Shown: positions 1-6,786 of the stretch, piece after piece
How the letters are laid out: the number at the start of each line of letters is the position of its first letter
Numbering within the stretch: position 1 is the first letter of the stretch
NCBI RefSeq assembly: GCF_014779795.1
Contig: NZ_JACXZS010000009.1
Coordinates: 1-64,000 of the forward strand
Length of the DNA stretch: 64,000 nt
Reading direction: 5' to 3'
From: Microbacterium helvum
Lineage (GTDB): Bacteria > Actinomycetota > Actinomycetes > Actinomycetales > Microbacteriaceae
The notes under the pieces: generated by a model
Database searches by the model: none
What the model saw: only the letters and a program-made list of their open reading frames with translations
What the model was told of the DNA's origin: nothing
Made by a program: the position numbers and the translations under genes

Positions 1-72
1 TATGGTGAGACACGTCGAGGTCCTCGTGATGGAACAGCAGTTGGCGCTACTGATCCTCGGGGACCTCGACCC

Positions 73-258
73 CTACCCGCCGACCATCACCCGGCGAGCC
101 TCACCCCCACCGGATGTCCGAAGAGCCGCCAAACGCGTGACAAGGAGTTTCGTTTTGCCGCTTCCTGGCGGTGCGATCACAACGCAATGGCCCTCAACGT
201 CCATTGCCGCGATTTGCGAGTCATTGAGCTCAGCGCAGGCGTCCCCGAGCGTGCTCAC
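73..258 (-). pseudogene. UvrD/Rep-type helicase (GajB-like), truncated after the Walker A motif
   Basis: This 61-codon frame reads like the N-terminus of a superfamily 1 UvrD-type helicase. It starts with a short Q-motif-like segment (LNDSQ, residues 11-15) and then a Walker A loop (APPGSGKT, residues 29-36). A TAG at 73-75 ends it about 25 codons later, where an intact helicase would continue for hundreds of residues. None of the three frames in the remaining 72 bases to the window edge obviously resumes the helicase. Its ATG overlaps the stop of the OLD nuclease gene upstream (ATGA at 255-258), so the two were translationally coupled. This two-gene layout is that of Gabija (GajA-GajB) or class 2 OLD systems. 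I infer a broken helicase, although a frameshift with the remainder beyond the edge cannot be excluded. Confidence 0.6.
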
Positions 259-1952
259 AGTGCAGTCCTTAAGAAGTCGAGGGCGCGCTGAAATGCGGCC
301 GGTGCGGTTAGAGGCTCAGAGGCAAGACGTTGGGCGAACCGACCCTTGCCGCCTGCATGGTCGATCTCGTCCACGAGCTGTTTGCGCGAGGGAGACCCGT
401 TCCAAGTCTCAATGCGCGACGGCGTATTCCTTGTGCCGAGCTCGGTGAGAACGACGTGGATTCGCTCAGCGTTCGAGGCTGTCCGATACAGGTCCACCTC
501 CAGCGTGTCCTCACCAAGAAAGAGTCCGTGGCCGTCGAGTTCACCTGTGAGGCCCATGGCTTCAGCTAGTCGGCTGAGGCGGGTGCGACCTTCAAGTTCT
601 CCGTCGTCCCCAGGATCACCGTCCGTCACAATCGCAAACGGAATCCCCAGAGAACCGCATAGTTTCGCGTACGAAAGGAAGTGAGTCCCGTGGATCGCGC
701 AGACCGTGATCCCCTCCTTATTCAAGTCCATGCCGTGTTCGGATGCGAACGCCGGGACGAGCACTTCTTCCGCGTAGCCCTCAACCAGCAAGACCTTGGT
801 TGCAAAGACCATCTCCGCCTGGGTTGCCCCTAAATACCGGTTGACGTCGCCCCATTCGCGCTCGGTCAGCGTTGCATCGGCGGCGGAGTGGGCAACGGTG
901 CCGCCGTCCTTGCGCGACAAGCGCAGGAGAGCGCGGCCGTCCACCGCGCTCACGAGCTGGGGTGAGTGGGTCGTCACAAGAATCGACCTTGAGTCTGTGG
1001 GCGCGCCGATTGCCTCGAGAACACTCCGCTGGAGGTGCGGATGAAGGTGGGCTTCAGGTTCCTCTGCCACCACCAAGGTGTGGCTCACTTCTTTGCCCTC
1101 CAATCGAGCTTCGGAACCCAGCTGCAGAAGCACGAAGTAGAGAATGTTCAGCGAGCCAAGGCTGGCGGTGTCAAGGGAACGAGCCTGGGAGCCATCGACG
1201 TAGAGCGTCAATGCCCGGATCACCTCGTCAACCTGCGGCGGAACGGTTCGAAGTGACGCACCTAGTGCATGTCGAGGACCTACCGCGGCCTCGACTCGCC
1301 TCTCGACGGTGGTCGCAAGGTCCTCCACGTCCGGCAGGCCAACGACTTGGTCGTTCGCCTCCGATAGGAGGGCGCGCAGACGTGCGACTTCATCCGGGGG
1401 AATCTTTCCGATTACACGCTCTAGAAGTGAACGCAGCGGTGAACGTCGCCACGACCGTATGTCGCTTTCGACGTCCCGAAGCGCAGAGGTGAAGGCGACA
1501 AAGACTTCATCGCGGAGGTCGTTGGGAACGCGTCGGTTATCTTCGCCGTCGGCAAAGTAGACCCCATCGGTGTAAATGCCGTCCTTCTTGGGATCAGGAG
1601 CCCATTTGTAGGTGAGGCGTGCGACGGGCGGCTTCAGCTCGACGAGACCGTTCCCGAGCGTGGCCATCATTCGCTTGTCGTCGCTGAGTTCGTCGAGGTC
1701 AAGCGAGATGCGTATCTCGTACCCATCCACCATCGGGTCACCGCTGGGACAATCGAGGCCATCCCAGAAGTCCTTGCTGGAGAGTCGTCGATCCGCATAG
1801 GGCAAGCTCGAGTCGAGCACAAGCCGAATGGCCTGCAGCAGATTGCTCTTTCCCGCGCGGTTCTCGCCCACGATCACGACGGATCGTCCCAACGCTGTGT
1901 CCAGACTCGGGAGGTTTCTGAAGTTGTGAGTCCTGATTCGCGCGAGCCGCAT
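255..1952 (-). CDS. OLD-family ATPase with TOPRIM nuclease domain (GajA-like)
   Basis: This 565-residue protein has the architecture of class 2 OLD nucleases such as Gabija GajA. The N-terminal ABC-type ATPase has a Walker A loop (GENRAGKS, residues 29-36), a Walker B/D-loop stretch (AEEPEAHLHP, 296-305) and an H-loop (TTHSPQL, 327-333). The C-terminal TOPRIM domain shows the acidic motifs LLVEG (388-392) and TDGD (443-446). GajA proteins are DNA nicking endonucleases controlled by nucleotide, and they act with a UvrD-like GajB. The length is close to the usual GajA size. The gene looks intact and its stop overlaps the start of the helicase fragment. Anti-phage function is inferred from family and gene order; with its partner broken, it may be orphaned. 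Confidence 0.85.
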   Translation of the reverse strand: MRLARIRTHNFRNLPSLDTALGRSVVIVGENRAGKSNLLQAIRLVLDSSLPYADRRLSSKDFWDGLDCPSGDPMVDGYEIRISLDLDELSDDKRMMATLGNGLVELKPPVARLTYKWAPDPKKDGIYTDGVYFADGEDNRRVPNDLRDEVFVAFTSALRDVESDIRSWRRSPLRSLLERVIGKIPPDEVARLRALLSEANDQVVGLPDVEDLATTVERRVEAAVGPRHALGASLRTVPPQVDEVIRALTLYVDGSQARSLDTASLGSLNILYFVLLQLGSEARLEGKEVSHTLVVAEEPEAHLHPHLQRSVLEAIGAPTDSRSILVTTHSPQLVSAVDGRALLRLSRKDGGTVAHSAADATLTEREWGDVNRYLGATQAEMVFATKVLLVEGYAEEVLVPAFASEHGMDLNKEGITVCAIHGTHFLSYAKLCGSLGIPFAIVTDGDPGDDGELEGRTRLSRLAEAMGLTGELDGHGLFLGEDTLEVDLYRTASNAERIHVVLTELGTRNTPSRIETWNGSPSRKQLVDEIDHAGGKGRFAQRLASEPLTAPAAFQRALDFLRTAL

Positions 1953-2437
1953 GGTCTCACCGTATCCATCGCGGCGCTAGTCGAATCCTCGCCGCCCCGA
2001 TTGCACCAAGACATGCTGCTCGTCTACGCAAGACCGCGCTTTGCGATTTCTGACGCGCGACATCGTCTCCACCATCGGTCGACTGGACGAAACGACCGCA
2101 GAAGCGCTGGGGAAGGCCATCGTGTCGGCGACCTGACGCTCCGATGCGGGTGGGTGGGATATCCGCGAGGCAACCACGGACTAGCTGTGGTGTCCACGGG
2201 GAGTAGGACTCCGCAGCCGATCTCACGCCTGCCGATGCGAAAACGGGACGTCGATTAGCCGAGCTCGCCTGGATGATGAGGGCCGGTTCGCGTGGGGCGG
2301 CCGGCTGTATCCGGACTCGCTCATCCTGGCCGCCGAGCCACCGATCTTCCACTGCTGCACAACGATCCGCGACCGGACACAGTCTCGGTTCGGGCGCCGG
2401 ACGCCTTGCGAACGCTATCGTCAGATGGGTGCAAAGC
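1953..2437. other. 485-bp stretch without a convincing gene
   Basis: No frame here has a good start, length and family signature together. One plus-strand frame ending at the TGA at 2134-2136 reads FLTRDIVSTIGRLDETTAEA just before its end, which faintly resembles the C-terminus of a PemK/MazF-type toxin, but no start or N-terminal part can be seen. I treat the stretch as gene debris or the regulatory region between the leftward nuclease gene and the rightward gene at 2438. Confidence 0.4.
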
Positions 2438-3085
2438 ATGTACCCTCTCACTCCCGATTCGGAGCACCTCACGCTCAGACCCGGAATGCGAAGGGTCACG
2501 GTGGAAACCGCGTCCACGCCGGAACTCATCGACCTCGCAAGCCTTCGATACGACTTCAGCTCCGCCAAGGTGTTCGCACAGTCCTATCTGTCACAAGACT
2601 TCGAGCTGCTAGGTCCAGAGCTTGGCGAGAGCGACGCCCTGTGGCTGGCCGCGTTGACACTCTACGGACGCGCATTCGCTAACGGATTGCGACACCGTGG
2701 CCGCGCCTACACCGACGGTCTGAGCACGGACATGCAGGAGGCCCACGACTACTTCATCGACACGCGAAACAAGTTCGTCGCTCACTCAGTGAACGCTTTC
2801 GAGATCGGTACCGTCTTTGTGGATCTCAACCCCCGCGATGAGGCGCCCGGAGTGTCCAGAATTGGAGAAGTTCACGCGAGCGTGACACGTTTGTCCCGCG
2901 AGATGGTGGAGCGGCTGAGCGCCTTATGCGAGCATCAAGTGAGGACCCTCACACGGCGCATCGAAGTGTTACATCAAGTGATCGGGCAGGAGCTTCTCAC
3001 GATGGGAGAGGACGCGGTTTACTCTCTACCTGCCTTCACTCCTCCCGTGCCTGATGGTTCGAACCCTAGGTCTGCGCGCACATAG
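2438..3085 (+). CDS. Hypothetical protein with a HEPN-like RNxxxxH motif
   Basis: This is a 215-residue, mainly alpha-helical soluble protein of no family I recognise with certainty. Residues 110-116 read RNKFVAH, an R-x5-H arrangement of the kind that forms the ribonuclease active site in HEPN domains. It follows a helix (DMQEAHDYFIDTR) typical of HEPN-type and AbiV-like proteins. HEPN proteins in defence islands often act as toxins that cut RNA. I chose ATG 2438 because the frame upstream (from 2273) is arginine- and serine-rich and looks non-coding. The Shine-Dalgarno signal is weak. The gene stands between an OLD nuclease and the sce7725/sce7726 pair. An ordinary conserved protein with a chance motif is the alternative. 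Confidence 0.6.
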   Translation: MYPLTPDSEHLTLRPGMRRVTVETASTPELIDLASLRYDFSSAKVFAQSYLSQDFELLGPELGESDALWLAALTLYGRAFANGLRHRGRAYTDGLSTDMQEAHDYFIDTRNKFVAHSVNAFEIGTVFVDLNPRDEAPGVSRIGEVHASVTRLSREMVERLSALCEHQVRTLTRRIEVLHQVIGQELLTMGEDAVYSLPAFTPPVPDGSNPRSART

Positions 3086-3152
3086 CTGGCACAAAGCTTC
3101 ACGCGCGGCGTGTCCCTCCTCGCAACTGAGCCACATGTGTCGATAATTCGCC

Positions 3153-4178
3153 ATGGTCTCCCCGAGCTTGCCCTTGCCTGCTGACGCGTACGTCCCGATT
3201 CTCAAAGGAAAGCGAGCCGAGCTAGACGCCGTGTCAGGCGCTCCAGCCGACAAGCTCGTGCCCCTCTTCGAGTTTCTCGACCCGGCGACGGCAAAGGATC
3301 TGCTTGCGCGTGCATGGTCCAATCCGGACGACGTCGTTTGGCTCCAGATCCTGAATGCGGACGGCGTGGAGGATGCCGCCTTTGCGGCTTCCCTAACCGC
3401 CCTCTACGACAGTCTGCGCGCCGCCTACCTGGCGGTCCCGGTGTTGACAACAACAGAAGAGCCCAACACACTGGCCGCACTGGCTGACATCGCAGCGACT
3501 GATGGCCGAGGCGTCAGCCTCCGCATCGATGTGGAAGAGCTCGTCGATGAGGCGGTCGACAGTGCGGCGGATATCGCGGCGACTCTAGACGGTCTCGATC
3601 TCACAGCCGATGTTGTTGATCTCGTGCTGGATGGCGGACTCCTCACCGGGTCTGCAACAATCCGGGCCGCGGTCGTCGGGCAAGCGATCCGGGAGCTACC
3701 GCACACCAACTGGCGGTCCATCGTGGTCTCCTTCTCGGCATTCCCGGCAGCAGTCGGCGACGTCGTGCCAAAGGGAACCGTCGCCGCATTGCCGCGCACC
3801 GATGCGGCCGCTTTCGTCGCTGTCCGTCGAGCAGTCGACCTTCCCATCGTGTTCAGCGACTATGCAGTCGGAGTTCCGACTTACGGCGGTGCCGCCTTCA
3901 CACCGATCCCGAACATCCGTTACGCCTCAGATACGGACTGGTACGTGCATCGCGGTACGGAACGTGCGAACCCGGCCGCGCAGTACCGGTCACTAGCACG
4001 AGCGATCGTTGCTGCTCCGTACTACTCCGGCCCGTCATTCAGCCCGGGCGACCAACAGATCAGCGACGTTGCGACAGAAATCTCCGGGCCAGGAAACGCG
4101 ACGACACACCTCCGTGAGGCGACTTCGCGTCACCTTCATGTAGTTCTTTCGCGACTCGCCACCCTTGGCGCGCCGTAA
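3153..4178 (+). CDS. Beta-protein family (sce7725-like) protein
   Basis: This 341-residue protein matches by eye the sce7725/beta-protein family, which includes a T4 phage beta protein. The match is the start YVPILKGKRAELDAV, followed by a run of alternating strands and helices with the LVPLFEF and RIDVEELVDE segments, like a TIM-barrel-type fold. The biochemical activity is not known to me. Members are often found next to sce7726 proteins, and here that gene faces it from the other strand. The two coding regions overlap by 119 bp at their 3' ends (4060-4178). The start at 3153 keeps the conserved YVPILKGK motif near the N-terminus. Confidence 0.7.
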   Translation: MVSPSLPLPADAYVPILKGKRAELDAVSGAPADKLVPLFEFLDPATAKDLLARAWSNPDDVVWLQILNADGVEDAAFAASLTALYDSLRAAYLAVPVLTTTEEPNTLAALADIAATDGRGVSLRIDVEELVDEAVDSAADIAATLDGLDLTADVVDLVLDGGLLTGSATIRAAVVGQAIRELPHTNWRSIVVSFSAFPAAVGDVVPKGTVAALPRTDAAAFVAVRRAVDLPIVFSDYAVGVPTYGGAAFTPIPNIRYASDTDWYVHRGTERANPAAQYRSLARAIVAAPYYSGPSFSPGDQQISDVATEISGPGNATTHLREATSRHLHVVLSRLATLGAP

Positions 4179-4722
4179 GAGCGTTAGTCACTATGGCTCG
4201 GAGCTGGTCACGCTCCGTCATCGCCGCGAGGCGCTCCGTGAGTTCGTCACGCGTCCGGCTTCGGTAACCGGCGGACGCCCCGAGCGAGTCGAGCGCCTGA
4301 AGGACTTCGTCGCGCCAGAGCAACCTTGCGAGTGCGAGGTTGTCACGGGACTGACGCTGTTGAGCGCGACGAATCTGTCGGTAAATCAGCGTGTCCTCGG
4401 GCGTGCGGTCAACCACCGCTAGCCCCCACCCACGCTTCAGCACTTGACGCGCTCTTGACAGGTGCCGCGACGTGACTACGAGAGTGCAGTAGTCAAACAC
4501 GTCGCCGAACACGTCCATCTGCCGAGGTAGTCGGGTGAGCGTGTCCAGATCGCTCTTCAACTCATAGCCGAATAGATGATCGCCGATCACAGCGATATCA
4601 ATGCGTCCGCGCTCGCCAACCACGAACTCATCGATGACTAGATCATGCAGAAGTCCGTCGCGCACCACAGCATCGTGGACTGCGGACCGGATCTCGAGTT
4701 CGGTCACCGGTGCCATGCTCAC
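4060..4722 (-). CDS. sce7726 family protein with PD-(D/E)xK nuclease motif
   Basis: This 220-residue protein carries a restriction-endonuclease-like core: IDIAVIG (Asp42) followed by FGYELKSD (Glu54, Lys56), then a helix TLTRLPRQMDVF. That is the D...ExK pattern of PD-(D/E)xK nucleases. The C-terminal half (LLWRDEVLQAL and later helices) matches the sce7726 family as I remember it. I chose the GTG at 4720-4722 because a GGAGGGAG sequence lies about 8 bases upstream; a TTG at 4749 would overlap that site, and an ATG at 4714-4716 is the fallback. A small gene ends five bases upstream, so the two are probably one transcript. The 3' end overlaps the beta-protein gene on the other strand. Confidence 0.75.
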   Translation of the reverse strand: MSMAPVTELEIRSAVHDAVVRDGLLHDLVIDEFVVGERGRIDIAVIGDHLFGYELKSDLDTLTRLPRQMDVFGDVFDYCTLVVTSRHLSRARQVLKRGWGLAVVDRTPEDTLIYRQIRRAQQRQSRDNLALARLLWRDEVLQALDSLGASAGYRSRTRDELTERLAAMTERDQLRAIVTNALTARQGWRVAKELHEGDAKSPHGGVSSRFLARRFLSQRR

Positions 4723-4726
4723 GATG

Positions 4727-4954
4727 CTAGCTCCCTCCGGTCTCCGCAAAGGCCTCGAACCGCTCGATGTGTTGCGCGTAGTTCGTCGGGTATGGGTGGT
4801 AGTGATCGGGTCCGCGGTAACGACGCTTGCGTGGCCAAGCCAACGACTGAACTGGCGCCCCCGGCAATGGTGGCCACGCTCTGAGCGCCGCGACTAAGCG
4901 ACGTCCCACGCACTCCAGTCGTAGCATCGCCCAGCGCAACCGATCCCGTTTCAT
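4727..4954 (-). CDS. Small basic hypothetical protein upstream of the sce7726 gene
   Basis: This 75-residue basic protein has many aromatic residues in its C-terminal half (RKRRYRGPDHYHPYPTNY) and no family I recognise. Two things suggest it is real: its composition differs from the arginine/serine-rich look of out-of-frame reads here, and its stop lies five bases before the GTG start of the sce7726 gene. No strong Shine-Dalgarno site precedes ATG 4954. An overlapping frame (4719-4961, starting MPNETGSV) is less convincing. It may be a third component of the sce7725/sce7726 unit or simply a short leader gene. Confidence 0.45.
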   Translation of the reverse strand: MKRDRLRWAMLRLECVGRRLVAALRAWPPLPGAPVQSLAWPRKRRYRGPDHYHPYPTNYAQHIERFEAFAETGGS

Positions 4955-4991
4955 TCGGCACGGACGTCGGGCATCATGACCCGCGCCTCTG

Positions 4992-5171
4992 TCAAACCTC
5001 GACGCCGAAGGCCCGCAGCAGCGGGACGCGCGGGATCATTCGGCGCGGGCCGAGCTGGACCGTGGGGACCGTTCCGCTCTCGATGCCGAGCTTGATCGTG
5101 CGGTAATCGACGCCAACGAGCTTAGCGGCATCCTTCATCGTTAGTGCGAGTGAGTTCGCGGACTTGTTCAT
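4992..5171 (-). CDS. Small helix-turn-helix DNA-binding protein (excisionase/MerR-like)
   Basis: This 59-residue protein consists of little more than one winged-helix DNA-binding unit: LTMKDAAKLVGVDYRTIKLGIESGTVPTVQLGPRRMIPR. That is the usual pattern of excisionase-type or MerR-type domains (helix-turn-helix, then a short wing with a G-x-R-x-x-I/P-R segment). A very strong purine-rich ribosome site (GGAAGGAGAAGG) sits directly before ATG 5171, which decides the start. It is transcribed away from the hypothetical gene at 5246, with 74 bp between the starts. Such proteins often regulate small mobile or accessory units, which suits the island setting. Confidence 0.75.
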   Translation of the reverse strand: MNKSANSLALTMKDAAKLVGVDYRTIKLGIESGTVPTVQLGPRRMIPRVPLLRAFGVEV

Positions 5172-5245
5172 TGCCTTCTCCTTCCCGTGAGCAATACGTG
5201 ACATCGCTTGCGCACACCGTACTCCCTCTGTGAGCAAAGCGCGAC

Positions 5246-5902
5246 ATGAATTGCTCACCGAGTCCGGATCGTGGGACACTCGCTGATGTGAGCGAGCTCT
5301 TCCTCGAAGCCATCGACCACGAACGGATCCACGTCGGAGACGGCGTGCATATGCCGTCAAGATGGGACGCCGTCTCGACCGGCGAGCCCGACAATCTGGG
5401 CACGATCCGTGTGGGCGTGGTCTATGACCAGAAGTTGCGACGGTCGGTCGCCGCATCCATCCGAGTGGATCGGTCGGGAGAGGGCGAGGAAGTCACCGCC
5501 GCCTCGCTGCGGGATGTCAGTGTCCTCCAGATCGTCCAGCGGTCCGCGGTTCGAGTGGTCACGGTGCAGCGCGACGAGGGGCCGTCGGCGACGTTGAGCG
5601 AGTACCTCGCCGACGTGCAAGCTCATGCATCTGATCGCGAGTCCGCCAAGACCGTCCTTGAGGCGGTGAGACTGTACCGGATCGCGACCGCGGTGAACAT
5701 CGCGCCGCTCAAGCTCGTCGCGGACCAGCTCGGCGTGAGCGTCAGCACGGCCACTCGGCTGATGGCGCGGGCTCGCGAAGCCGGGCTCGCGGAGGACCTC
5801 ATCACCCGCGAGACGTACAACCGGATGCGCGCCGACGAAGAGCAGCGGACCCGCCCGCACCAGTTCCCGGACTCTCCGCCAGGTCCCTCGCTCGGGCGCT
5901 GA
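5246..5902 (+). CDS. Conserved hypothetical protein with C-terminal helix-turn-helix-like segment
   Basis: This protein is up to 218 residues. It has an N-terminal alpha/beta part (WDAVSTGEPDNLGTIRVGVVY) and a C-terminal segment (LKLVADQLGVSVSTATRLMARAREAG, about residues 155-180) that looks like a helix-turn-helix. Proteins of this layout occur in actinobacterial accessory regions beside a divergent small DNA-binding protein, as here. GTG 5288 (MSELFLEAIDHE) is a possible later start. Neither start has a clear ribosome site. I would read it as a DNA-binding protein of unknown role. Confidence 0.6.
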   Translation: MNCSPSPDRGTLADVSELFLEAIDHERIHVGDGVHMPSRWDAVSTGEPDNLGTIRVGVVYDQKLRRSVAASIRVDRSGEGEEVTAASLRDVSVLQIVQRSAVRVVTVQRDEGPSATLSEYLADVQAHASDRESAKTVLEAVRLYRIATAVNIAPLKLVADQLGVSVSTATRLMARAREAGLAEDLITRETYNRMRADEEQRTRPHQFPDSPPGPSLGR

Positions 5903-6237
5903 TAACACTGACGAACATCAACAAGCGTTGATGCACATTGCCAAGCAAAGTACGTCAATCTATGCAGAACGCTCAAACTCGGTCTCGCTACGCCACGCTC
6001 AATACAGTCGTGGCCGCATCTGCTTCTGGCATGGGCCAGGATGCCGCGCTATGACAGGGATTTGTGCCCGCATTTTGGCCGCGTCCTGTTCGCAGTTGGA
6101 TGTTTTCGGACGTTGTTTGATGTCGTTCGGATCCCGAACACCCGTGTAATTCCGCGGAAGTTGTCGTTCCACGTCGTCATGCAGAATGCTAAAAACGTCT
6201 TCGAGTCCCTCCAGGGGCATTGTGAACGTGCGGCCCG
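5903..6237. other. 335-bp AT-richer stretch at the island border
   Basis: No coding frame is convincing here. Base composition is clearly lower in GC than the genes to the right. A hairpin with 7-bp arms (CATCAAC at 5916-5922, GTTGATG at 5927-5933, loop AAGC) follows the upstream gene and may be a weak terminator or an operator. The stretch ends at the stop of a glycosidase fragment, so it probably marks the junction between the accessory island and the core chromosome. I see no tRNA end or clear attachment-site duplication. Confidence 0.4.
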
Positions 6238-6720
6238 TCAGACGCTCAGCGCCATCAGCTGCTCGAGTGCGGCATCCGGGTTCTCGACGCCGGGGAATCG
6301 CACGAACTGGCCCATGGGCATCGACTCGACCATCTTGAGCATGTTCTCGTTCTCGGATGCCGCCCCCAATTGCTGCTCGCTGGCTTCGGCCGTGATCGCC
6401 TGCATGAGCGCGGGTCCGACGACGGGGTGCGCGAACCAGTCGCCGACCGCGGATTCGAGGGTGAGCGGTTCCGGCTTGTCGGTGTCGCCTTCGAGTGGCA
6501 GTTCGACGGATGCCACGACCTCGGCGGAGGACCGGCCGAGCTCGACGCGATATGTGCCGGGCTGCACGCGCCACCTGTGCTTGACGGCATCCCAGTACGC
6601 GAACGCGCGGCGATCGAGAGGGAGTTCCACAACCTTGGACTCCCCCGGCTCAAGATGCACCTTGGCGAACGCGGCGAGCTCTCGCACAGGGCGGCGCACC
6701 GGCGACGCGGCGGGGGCGAC
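6238..6720 (-). pseudogene. C-terminal fragment of a GH3 beta-glucosidase
   Basis: The frame reads SPVRRPVRELAAFAKVHLEP and continues through a fibronectin-III-like domain (ESKVVELPLDRRAFAYWD, QPGTYRVELGRSS), the usual tail of glycoside hydrolase family 3 enzymes. About 80 further residues resemble the extra C-terminal piece of some GH3 enzymes. The whole catalytic part is missing. Recognisable homology stops next to an in-frame TAG (6721-6723), and 65 bp further on lies the end of an unrelated symporter gene. A GTG at 6697-6699 could start a 153-residue product, but it has no enzyme active site. This is therefore a gene remnant, of a subfamily different from the intact GH3 gene at 36333-38651. 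Confidence 0.8.
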
Positions 6721-6786
6721 CTATCGCCCAGCGTCGGCCGTGTGGCTCCGCTGGTCGCCCGGGCACTCCACGGCATGCGCGCCGAT

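Noticed and set aside
1957..2568. A 203-codon minus-strand frame over the gap before the HEPN-motif gene
   Set aside because: It has no ribosome site or family signature and overlaps the likely coding start at 2438; its composition is that of an antisense read.
3057..3067. tRNA T-loop-like GGTTCGAACCC
   Set aside because: There is no acceptor, D-arm or anticodon stem around it, and it lies in the last codons of the gene at 2438-3085.
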